In this document: in pieces, positions 1-6,181 of the stretch
Layout: each line of letters begins with the position of its first letter
How positions within the stretch are numbered: position 1 is the first letter of the stretch
Assembly: GCA_016844545.1 (NCBI GenBank)
Contig: JAENJC010000170.1
Span: 1-6,704 of the forward strand
Source: Deltaproteobacteria bacterium
GTDB taxonomy: Bacteria > Desulfobacterota > JAENJC01
Length of the DNA: 6,704 nt
Direction: 5' to 3'
Notes under the pieces: generated by a model
Seen by the model: the letters and a program-made list of their open reading frames with translations, nothing else
What the model was told of the DNA's origin: nothing
The model's database searches: none
Position numbers and translations under genes: made by a program

Positions 1-200
1 GCAAGTCACTCATAGTCATAGGACTCCTCCTCATTGTAATAGGCGTCGCCATCGCATTTGGCCCCAGAATACCTTTTATAGGAAAACTACCAGGGGACAT
101 ATACATAAAGAAGGATAGCTTTACCTTCTACTTCCCCCTGGCCTCGTCCATACTTATAAGCGTTACAATCACATTGATTATGTACCTATTCAGGAAATAG
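1..200 (+). CDS. DUF2905 family small membrane protein (3' part)
   Basis: The frame is open from the window edge (first full codon at 3) to a TAG at 198-200, giving 65 residues with the N-terminus missing. There are two hydrophobic stretches, one near the start (SLIVIGLLLIVIGVAIAF) and one at the end (LASSILISVTITLIMYLF). They flank a short polar segment carrying the family-typical pattern GKLPGDIYIKKDSFTFYFPL. I recognise this arrangement as DUF2905, a family of roughly 65-75 residue two-helix inner-membrane proteins of unknown function. From memory, members often sit in DNA-repair or tRNA-modification neighbourhoods such as ruvB-queA, but nothing here tests that. Only a few N-terminal residues are likely to be missing. 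The next gene starts 28 or 58 bases downstream on the same strand, so they may be co-transcribed. Confidence 0.85.
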   Translation, partial: KSLIVIGLLLIVIGVAIAFGPRIPFIGKLPGDIYIKKDSFTFYFPLASSILISVTITLIMYLFRK

Positions 201-242
201 CTGATTTGACTAAATTACCGAGGCCAATTGGCAAACAACATT

Positions 243-248
243 AGGAGG
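243..248 (+). promoter_or_regulatory. Ribosome binding site choosing the start at 258
   Basis: A perfect AGGAGG lies 9 nt before the ATG at 258. The alternative in-frame TTG at 228 has only GAGG (220-223) at 4 nt spacing. The Shine-Dalgarno strength and spacing therefore favour the ATG. Confidence 0.7.
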
Positions 249-257
249 GTTCCTGTA

Positions 258-758
258 ATGAACGGAATGAAGGGGGTTGTGTCCGGTAAGCTGGAGAGTC
301 TGAAGAGCCTGATACCCGGACTTTCAGGGAGAGAAGGTATCGGGTTGGATGAAGTGGATGGCGAATTCAGGCTTCACCTCTCGGAGAAGGTGATGAGAGC
401 GATGGATCGGTTGGAGGACATAAAAAAGGAGTTCTCGGAAGACGGAAAGGTCGTGATTCTGGGACCTATGGCTAAATCGATAGGAAGGCTGTCGAGCTTA
501 GGGACCCTCCTGAAGAGCCACAAATACAGCCACTGCGCAATCGGCGACAAGATCGGTGGACAGGAACTTGACAGACTTTACAGCTTTGACATGACTCTCC
601 TCGAAGAGGTTGACAAGCTGGATCTTATCATAGAAGAGATAGCCACCTCCGACGGGTACGACGCCAAGGTCAGAGAAGAGATAAAGAGGCTGGAACAATT
701 TCTTGATGAGGTTGGTGAGCTTCTTTCCAAAAGGAGCGAACTGCTTAAAAACCCGTAA
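258..758 (+). CDS. Hypothetical protein, helix-rich, function unknown
   Basis: I do not recognise this 166-residue protein. The frame is also open upstream to a TTG at 228, which would add 10 residues. I chose the ATG at 258 because a perfect AGGAGG precedes it by 9 nt. There is no signal peptide and no membrane segment, so it is probably cytoplasmic. The protein is highly charged, with a single cysteine (C93). Residues 41-59 (LSEKVMRAMDRLEDIKKEF) and about 112-164 look like amphipathic helices with heptad-like leucine/isoleucine spacing, suggesting a helical bundle or short coiled coil. A middle part (64-85, KVVILGPMAKSIGRLSSL) could be a strand-turn-helix. The gene follows the DUF2905 gene on the same strand and ends 47 nt from the convergent fdhA stop. 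Codon use and reading-frame openness support a real gene; the function is unassigned. Confidence 0.75.
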   Translation: MNGMKGVVSGKLESLKSLIPGLSGREGIGLDEVDGEFRLHLSEKVMRAMDRLEDIKKEFSEDGKVVILGPMAKSIGRLSSLGTLLKSHKYSHCAIGDKIGGQELDRLYSFDMTLLEEVDKLDLIIEEIATSDGYDAKVREEIKRLEQFLDEVGELLSKRSELLKNP

Positions 759-763
759 ACTCA

Positions 764-792
764 GTAGGGGCAGGTTTCAAACCTGCCCCTAC
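764..792. repeat. 14-bp palindrome between convergent genes; possible terminator
   Basis: GTAGGGGCAGGTTT (764-777) and its exact reverse complement (779-792) are separated by one base, giving a very stable hairpin in either transcript. It occupies most of the 47-base gap between the hypothetical gene and fdhA, so it could act as a bidirectional terminator. However, the U-tracts are poor: ACATTTTCT follows on the + strand, and a GGGTTTTT run comes only about 10 nt later on the - strand. The GTAGGGGC...GCCCCTAC edges resemble dispersed REP-like palindromes that I recall from several environmental bacterial genomes, so it may be one copy of a repeat family. Confidence 0.7.
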
Positions 793-805
793 ATTTTCTA
801 TTCAA

Positions 806-3559
806 TTACCCAGGGTAGTGCGAATAAGGGTTTGGTTCCTTCTGTCCACCGCCTGTCTTTTCAACCCTTACTGCGCAAACCTTGTACTCCGGTATCTTTG
901 CTTGCGGGTCAAGGGCGTTGATAGTAAGAATATTTGCGGCTGCCTCCTTGTAATGCCATGGAATAAATACTACTCCGGGTGTAGGCCTGTCGCTTATAAC
1001 CGCCTTCAAGGTTATCCCACCCCTCTTGGAAGTGACTTTTACCTCTTCACTGTTCTTTATGCCCATCTTCTTTGCATCAGCGGCATTGAGCTCCATATAA
1101 GGTTCCGGAGACCTCTCGTTTAGAGAACTTACCTTTCTCGTCTGGCTCCCTCCGTGCCAGTGCCAGAGGTTTCTTCCTGTCGTAAGTATCAGGGGGTATT
1201 CGTCATCAGGCCACTCCGTGGGGGGTTGGAATTCGAACGCCAGGAACTTGCCTGCCCCCCTTGTAAACTTTCCCTCATGAAGTACGGGAGTCCCCATTAT
1301 AAGGGTGCCGCATGAAGTACGATCAATGGAGCAGCTGTTACACGGCCAGTGTACAGCAACCCCCTTGTCCAGATACTCATAGGAGACACACTCATAAATT
1401 GGGGTTACCGATGCAAGCTCATCCATTACCTTTGAGGCGGAAGGGTATTCCATCGGATATCCCATCTCCTTTGAAAGAGAGCAGATTATCTTGGTATCCT
1501 CCCATGCATCACCGGGCGGATTGACGGCCTTCCTTACCCTCTGGATCCTCCTCTCCGTGTTGGTAAACGTACCCTCCTTCTCTGCAAAGGAAGTGGCAGG
1601 TAACACTACATGGGCCAGTTCCGCAGTTTCAGTCAGGAATATATCCTGGACCACCAGGAATTCGAGGGACTCAAATGCCTCTTTTGCATGGTTCAGGTCT
1701 GGATCGCTCATCATTGGGTTCTCACCCATGATATATAGCCCTTTAATGCCCCCTTCCGTGCCCATGGAATTTACCATATCAGTAAGGGTCAGCCCTGGCT
1801 TTGTCGGGACCTTTACCCCCCAGACCTTCTCGACCCTTTCTACGTTTTCAGGCACATTCACGGGCTTATATCCTGGGAACTGGTTTGGCAGACACCCCAT
1901 ATCGCATGCACCCTGAACGTTGTTCTGCCCCCTCAGCGGGTTGACCCCTGTCCCTGGTTTGCCTATATTTCCGGTCAGCATCGCCAGATTGACAATGGAA
2001 TGGACACCGTGTACGCCGTTGATATGCTGGGTGCTGCCCATGGCCCAGTATATTGAGGCCCTTTCAGCCTTACCGTACATCCTGGCAGCCTCTATAAGCT
2101 GTTCCTTCGGTATCCCTGATATCTTCTCCACGACCTCCGGGGTATACGTCATTATGATCTCTTTTGCCTCTTCAAACCCCTCGGTCCTATCTCTTATGAA
2201 GTCGAGGTCGGCAAGCCCTTCCTCTATTATGACCCTTGCCAGGCCGTTGTAGACGGCCACATCTGTCCCAGGCCTCTGCCTGAGGTGCATGGCTGCATAT
2301 TTTGTAAGCTCTATCTTCCTCGGGTCTATCACTATGAGCTTTTTATTCTTGTGTCTCACAGCCTGCCAGATCTGCATTCCTATGATCGGATGGGCCTCTG
2401 TTGTATTGGAACCTGTGACAAGGAAGAGATCCGCCTCATCAAGGTCATGGAGTGAATTGCTCATTGCACCGCTGCCTATCGCTGTGGCCAAACTGGCCAC
2501 GGTGGCGCTGTGTCAGAGGCGCGCGCAGTGGTCTAAGTTATTTGTCTCGAAGTTGACCCTGACAAACTTCTGGAATAGATAGTTCTCCTCATTGGTGCAT
2601 TTCGCTGAAGAGAAACCGCCCAATGAATCTGGGCCGTGCTTCTCCTTTATCTCCTTGAACCTTTTGGCTGTGTATGAAAGCGCCTCTTTCCAGGAAGCGG
2701 GAGTGAGCTTGCCGTCCTTCCTGATTAAAGGGGTGGTTAGTCTCTTATCGCTCTTTACGAACTCATAACCATATCTTCCCTTCACGCAGAGATGCCCCTT
2801 GTTCAGGGTGTCATCCCTGGAGGTAACCTTTACTATCTCGTTGTTCTTTGTATGAAGGGTAAGGGAGCATCCAACACCGCAATATCCGCAGGTTGTCTCA
2901 ACCTGCTTTGTCTCCCAGGGCCTGTACTTAAACTTGGAAGGCTTTTCTGTGAGGGCGCCGACCGGGCACTGCTGGACGCATGAGCCGCAGAATATGCAGT
3001 CCAGTACCTTGTCAGCGCATGTCGAGACCTTCTGGTAAAAGCCCCTCTTCGCATACTGGATCGCCCCTATTCCCCTTACCTCATCGCAGACCCTTATGCA
3101 GCGGCTGCACTGGATGCAGCGCTGATAGTCCCTTCTGATAAACGGGTTTACCTCTTCTACAGGGACCTTCCTCTTCTCTCCTTCGAAGCGGTTTCCTTTT
3201 ATCTTGTAATCATGGGTCAGGTCCTGGAGCTTGCACTGTCCCCCTGCATCACATGTCGGGCACTCCAGGGGATGGTCGGAAAGGAGGAGCTCAAGCACAG
3301 TCTCCCTCTGTTTAATTACAACAGGGGTGTCGGTCTGGATATCCATATCCTTGGCTATAGGGGTTGTGCAGGAGGTGACTGGCTTGGGAAGACCCTTAAC
3401 CTCTACCATGCAGATGCGGCATGCGCCCTGAACTGAGAGCTGTGGGTGGTGACAGAGGGTTGGGATATAGATACCGTTGGCCTTGGCTACGTCGAGGATT
3501 GTGTTCCCTTCCTCCGCCTCCATCTCCCTGCCGTTTATCTTTATATTGAACTTTCCCAT
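806..3559 (-). CDS. fdhA: Formate dehydrogenase alpha subunit, selenocysteine-containing
   Basis: This molybdenum/tungsten-bisMGD enzyme interconverts formate and CO2 in the cytoplasm. It has 917 residues when the TGA at 2513-2515 is read as Sec349. Domains in order: a [2Fe-2S] domain (C36, C47, C50, C64); a NuoG-type His-ligated [4Fe-4S] site (H96, C100, C103, C109); two ferredoxin clusters (C148/151/154/158 and C188/191/194/198); the catalytic-subunit [4Fe-4S] site (C224, C227, C231, C258), with K260 in the electron path; the molybdopterin domain with NLDHCARL-Sec-H and R543 in NPLRGQNNVQGACDMG; and a C-terminal dinucleotide-binding domain from about 775. Sec349, H350 and R543 match Sec140/H141/R333 of E. 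coli FdhF. The start has GGAGG 4 nt upstream. The N-terminal extension is typical of NAD(P)- or ferredoxin-linked, multi-subunit enzymes, yet no partner subunit adjoins it. Automated callers would split it into two genes (2513-3559 and 806-2500). Confidence 0.95.
2484..2515 (-). promoter_or_regulatory. UGA selenocysteine codon and SECIS hairpin
   Basis: In the fdhA message the in-frame UGA (2515-2513) is followed after 12 nt by GUGGCCA-GUU-UGGCCAC, a perfect 7-bp hairpin (2500-2484). It can also be drawn as 6 bp with an AGUUU loop. The spacing and the G/U-containing apical loop match bacterial SECIS elements; E. coli fdhF has about 11 nt between UGA and upper stem, from memory. SelB binding here would recode the UGA. 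The hairpin lies wholly inside conserved codons (TVASLATA). It implies selA, selB, selC and selD elsewhere in the genome. Confidence 0.88.
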
Positions 3560-3616
3560 GGTACCTCCGGTTTATCAATGTAAATAAGACGGGATGCCCC
3601 TTTTGTGGGGTAAATA

Positions 3617-3644
3617 AATATCATATCAATCCCCTGAAAGTCAA
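3617..3644 (-). promoter_or_regulatory. Putative sigma-70 promoter of fdhA (proximal copy)
   Basis: On the - strand TTGACT (3644-3639) is followed after 16 nt by GATATT (3622-3617), a 4/6 match to the -10 consensus. TATTTA at 18 nt spacing is an alternative. Transcription would start near 3610, giving a leader of about 50 nt before the fdhA ATG. The call rests on sequence pattern only. Confidence 0.5.
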
Positions 3645-3711
3645 GCTGTTATCAAGACCCAAATCCACGGCCTGACCTGATACAAAATTGTTGAATTCTG
3701 TGGGGTAAATA

Positions 3712-3739
3712 AATATCATATCAACCCCCTGAAAGTCAA
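3712..3739 (-). promoter_or_regulatory. Putative sigma-70 promoter of fdhA (distal copy)
   Basis: This is the second copy of the same boxes, inside the upstream repeat unit: TTGACT (3739-3734), 16 nt, GATATT (3717-3712). A start near 3705 would give a leader of about 145 nt that runs through the proximal copy. The call rests on pattern and duplication, so it is tentative. Confidence 0.4.
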
Positions 3740-3746
3740 GCTGTTA

Positions 3747-3981
3747 CTTATCAAGATTTAGAACTCGGAGTTGATAGATACTTCATTTGATGAATAGAAA
3801 CTTTGCAGTCAGACACAGTGAGAAGGTCCTTTTGTTAAAGTCCTCGATATCGGTTCAAATCTGTGTGCATCTGTCTCGCTTAGAAGCGCCTACTTTTGGC
3901 CAAAAGCAGTTTGGGGTTTATGGCAGGGATGTAGCGTTGAATTTAGGGTAGTGCAATGTAAAAGAGGGTAGGTAACTACTG
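3747..3981. other. Gene-free stretch between fdhA promoters and the alpha operon terminator
   Basis: I see no coding frame with a ribosome binding site on either strand and no RNA gene. Small inverted repeats are present: TTCAT-TTG-ATGAA (3782-3794), CGCTT-AG-AAGCG (3877-3888) and a perfect 14-base palindrome CTTTTGGCCAAAAG (3893-3906). The last two lie 4 bases apart and could be protein-binding sites or a weak structured element, but nothing identifies them. Confidence 0.5.
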
Positions 3982-4015
3982 TAAAAAAGAAAAAAGCCGG
4001 CTTTACGCCGGCTTT
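3982..4015 (-). terminator. Intrinsic terminator of the alpha operon
   Basis: On the - strand a 9-bp stem AAAGCCGGC / GCCGGCTTT (4015-3993) with a 5-nt loop is followed by TTTTTTCTTTTTT. This is a strong rho-independent terminator. The ascending arm encodes the last residues of rplQ (Lys-Pro-Ala), and the TAA stop (4005-4003) straddles loop and stem, so the terminator overlaps the gene end. Confidence 0.93.
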
Positions 4016-4401
4016 ACCTCTTCTTTCGCCTTCTTTATCTCTTTCTTTGGGGCTCCGATCAACTCAATGATCGAGACTGGAGCGGAATCACCAAGGCGTC
4101 TGCCTAACTTGAGGGTTCTCGTGTATCCTCCGTTTTTATCCTTGAAACGCGGGGCTATCTCAAACAACTTCTGGACTGCCTCTTTTCCGATAATAAATGC
4201 AGCTGCCTGCCTCCTGGCATGGAGGTCTCCACGCTTGCCAAGGGTTATCATCTTTTCGACAACACCCTTAAGCTCCTTGGCCTTACCATCTGTTGTCTGA
4301 ATCCTTTCATGCAAAATCAGTGAGGTGGTAAGGTTCCTCATCAATGCCTTTTTGTGACTGCTGTTTCTTCCGAGCCTCTTTCCTGCAAATCCATGCCTCA
4401 T
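4003..4401 (-). CDS. rplQ: 50S ribosomal protein L17
   Basis: L17 is a large-subunit protein of 132 residues. The N-terminal signature MRHGFAGKRLGRNSSHKKAL and the following RNLTTSLILHERIQTT block are diagnostic. The body ends with GDSAPVSIIELIG, where the common fold stops. After it comes a basic/acidic tail (APKKEIKKAKEEVKPA) that makes the protein slightly longer than the shorter bacterial forms. The gene is last in the alpha operon, starting 3 bases after the rpoA stop. Its Shine-Dalgarno GAGGA (4413-4409) lies in the final codons of rpoA, 7 nt before the ATG, so translational coupling to rpoA is likely. The transcript ends at a hairpin that includes the rplQ stop codon. Confidence 0.98.
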   Translation of the reverse strand: MRHGFAGKRLGRNSSHKKALMRNLTTSLILHERIQTTDGKAKELKGVVEKMITLGKRGDLHARRQAAAFIIGKEAVQKLFEIAPRFKDKNGGYTRTLKLGRRLGDSAPVSIIELIGAPKKEIKKAKEEVKPA

Positions 4402-4404
4402 ATT

Positions 4405-5454
4405 TTAATCCTCGCCTTCAGTTTCTTCATCATCAGTATCTTCAGCCTCGACCTCGGTCGTCTCGACAAAACCCTCCGGAGGCCAGTCAGTTACCTTTAT
4501 ACCGAGATGAAGTCCCATTTCTGTCAATACCTCTTTTATCTCATTCAGTGACTTCCTGCCGAAGTTTTTGGTCTTCAGCATCTCGTTCTCTGTCTTCTGG
4601 ACAAGCTCACCTATATACTTGATATTGGCCTTTTTGAGACAATTGGCAGCCCTCACTGAAAGTTCAAGCTCGTCAACGCTCTTCAGCAGGTTCTCTCCAA
4701 GAGTCACCCCTTCTCCTGCATCATAAGGAGTCTCAACCTCTTCATAATCCTCTTCCTCGAACCCAATAAACACAGACAGTTGGTCCTTGAGTATCTTAGC
4801 TGCTATGCTGACGGCATCAGTCGGTATAACGCTCCCGTTGGTCCAAACCTCCATTGTCAGCTTGTCGTAATCAGTTATCTGGCCAACCCTTGCATGGGAA
4901 GTAAGAAAATTGACCTTCTTAATGGGCGAATGGATGGAATCCACTGGAATAGCGCCCACAGGAAGTGAGTCGTCCCTGTTCCTCTCGGAGGGAACATATC
5001 CCTTTCCCCACTTTACAGTCATCTCCATATTGAGCTTGGCATCCTTGGATAAGGTTGCAATATGATGATCGGGGTTCAGTATCTCGACTGTCCCGTCGGT
5101 AATTATGTCCCCTGCCTTAACCTCTTTCTTCCCCTTGGCACTTATCCTGACAGTCTTTGGACCGTCACCGTGAAGCCTCAGATTGACCTCTTTCAGGTTA
5201 AGTATAAGCTCAGTAACATCCTCTGTAACTCCAGATACTGTCGTAAATTCATGAAGAACGCCGTCTATCTTGACCGCTGTTATGGCAGCCCCCTGTAAAG
5301 ACGAAAGGAGTATCCGCCTGAGGGAGTTACCAATCGTAGTTCCATATCCTCTCTCTAAGGGCTCAGCATAGAATTTCCCGTAAGTCTCAGTCAGGGTCTC
5401 CTTTTCTGCCTCAAGCCTCTTTGGTTTAATAAGTTCTTTCCAGTTCCTGTACAT
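4405..5454 (-). CDS. rpoA: DNA-directed RNA polymerase subunit alpha
   Basis: Alpha dimerises to nucleate core RNA polymerase, and its C-terminal domain binds UP elements and activators. The protein has 349 residues. The N-terminal domain (about 1-235) carries the assembly motif ERGYGTTIGNSLRRILLSSLQGAAIT. A short acidic linker (EEEDYEEVETPYD) leads to the C-terminal domain (about 250-320). There R268, N271, G299 and K301 line up with DNA-contacting R265, N268, G296 and K298 of E. coli. A strongly acidic tail (about 331-349, VETTEVEAEDTDDEETEGED-like) extends beyond the fold and makes the subunit about 20 residues longer than E. coli alpha. AGGAGG (5464-5459) lies 4 nt before the ATG. An 86-nt gap separates it from rpsD, the largest gap inside the operon here. 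Confidence 0.99.
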   Translation of the reverse strand: MYRNWKELIKPKRLEAEKETLTETYGKFYAEPLERGYGTTIGNSLRRILLSSLQGAAITAVKIDGVLHEFTTVSGVTEDVTELILNLKEVNLRLHGDGPKTVRISAKGKKEVKAGDIITDGTVEILNPDHHIATLSKDAKLNMEMTVKWGKGYVPSERNRDDSLPVGAIPVDSIHSPIKKVNFLTSHARVGQITDYDKLTMEVWTNGSVIPTDAVSIAAKILKDQLSVFIGFEEEDYEEVETPYDAGEGVTLGENLLKSVDELELSVRAANCLKKANIKYIGELVQKTENEMLKTKNFGRKSLNEIKEVLTEMGLHLGIKVTDWPPEGFVETTEVEAEDTDDEETEGED

Positions 5455-5540
5455 TCATCCTCCTGGATTCTTTCAGCACATATATATCGATATTGCCAAT
5501 GGCCAATGGACATCGGCTGCAAGTGTAAGTAAACAGCAGA

Positions 5541-6167
5541 TTACTTGGAATAGAGTTCGACTATCAGCTGTTCCCTGATAGGAAGTGTAAGCTCCTCCCT
5601 CACCGGAAGGGTCTTGACAACACACTTAAAGTTGGTCTTGTCCAACTCCAGCCAACTCGGCACTCCCCTCCTCTGAACAGCCTCCAGTGACTCCTGAATC
5701 CTGATCAAGGTCCTACTGCTCTCCCTGACCTGAAGGACATCGCCCGGCTTAAGGACATACGAAGGGATGTTAACCTTCTTGCCATTGACAAGAAAGTGGT
5801 TATGCAGTATCAGCTGCCTGGCCTCATTTCTGGAACTGGCAAATCCCATGCGATAAACCATGTTGTCCAGTCTGCGCTCTAAAAGTCTTAAGAGGTTCTC
5901 ACCGGTTATTCCTTTCTGCCTGTCGGCTTCAGCAAAGGTGCCACGGAACTGCTTCTCAAGCAACCCATAGAGCCTCTTTACTTTCTGTTTCTCCCTTAGC
6001 TGCGTGCCATATTCAGAGACCTTAGTCCTTCCCTGACCGTGCTGACCCGGCGGATAGCTTCTCCTCTCCACGGCGCACTTATCGCTATAGCACCTCTCTC
6101 CTTTCAGGAAAAGCTTTAACCCTTCCCTCCGGCACAATCTGCACACTGACCCTATATACCTTGCCAA
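5541..6167 (-). CDS. rpsD: 30S ribosomal protein S4, zinc-finger form, TTG start
   Basis: S4 is a primary 16S rRNA-binding protein, an assembly nucleator and, in many bacteria, the translational repressor of the alpha operon. It has 208 residues, the usual length. The N-terminus holds a zinc-binding set C9-x2-C12-x13-C26-x4-C31, the cysteine-containing (C+) type. The S4 RNA-binding domain spans about 98-160 (RRLDNMVYRMGFASSRNEARQ...VNGKKVNIPSY). The start codon is TTG: the conserved N-terminus MARYIG begins exactly there, and GGGAGG sits 6 nt upstream. It lies 14 nt after the rpsK stop. The window begins inside rpsM, so the leader where S4 would act is not visible. Confidence 0.98.
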   Translation of the reverse strand: MARYIGSVCRLCRREGLKLFLKGERCYSDKCAVERRSYPPGQHGQGRTKVSEYGTQLREKQKVKRLYGLLEKQFRGTFAEADRQKGITGENLLRLLERRLDNMVYRMGFASSRNEARQLILHNHFLVNGKKVNIPSYVLKPGDVLQVRESSRTLIRIQESLEAVQRRGVPSWLELDKTNFKCVVKTLPVREELTLPIREQLIVELYSK

Positions 6168-6173
6168 ATCAAA

Positions 6174-6179
6174 CCTCCC
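6174..6179 (-). promoter_or_regulatory. Ribosome binding site supporting the rpsD TTG start
   Basis: GGGAGG on the - strand lies 6 nt before the TTG (6167-6165) and just after the rpsK stop. No ATG is available in frame nearby, and the family N-terminus begins at this TTG. Confidence 0.8.
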
Positions 6180-6181
6180 TT

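Larger units (their letters stand above)
3604..3746. repeat. Pair of 48-nt direct repeats upstream of fdhA
   Basis: A 48-nt unit occurs at 3604-3651 and 3699-3746 with one mismatch (T3630 versus C3725) and a period of 95 nt. The similarity continues past a 4-nt indel (TCAAGA at 3652-3657 and 3751-3756). Within each unit GGGG and CCCC tracts flank an AT-rich core. Two copies with unlike intervening sequence do not make a CRISPR. The near identity suggests a recent segmental duplication of a promoter or operator. Confidence 0.9.

Noticed and set aside
228..257. TTG start at 228 for the hypothetical protein
   Set aside because: It has a weaker GAGG at short spacing, whereas the ATG at 258 has a perfect AGGAGG 9 nt upstream. 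It remains possible.
703..921. + strand open frame running from the hypothetical gene across the palindrome into fdhA
   Set aside because: It overlaps two better-supported genes in other frames and passes through the hairpin.
1491..1916. Long + strand open frames opposite fdhA (for example 1491-1916 and 1920-2252)
   Set aside because: They are antisense shadows of a conserved protein-coding frame, with no ribosome binding sites or recognisable protein features.
806..2500. Separate molybdopterin oxidoreductase gene starting at GTG 2500
   Set aside because: The GTG has no upstream ribosome binding site and encodes a conserved internal Val (residue 354). The four codons before it and the TGA belong to the same active-site motif, so it is the C-terminal part of fdhA.
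3604..3746. CRISPR array
   Set aside because: There are only two copies, a 48-nt unit, a mismatch, promoter-like content and no cas genes.
3877..3906. Small RNA or riboswitch in the gene-free stretch
   Set aside because: Only short inverted repeats are seen, with no recognisable conserved core, terminator or promoter to delimit an RNA.
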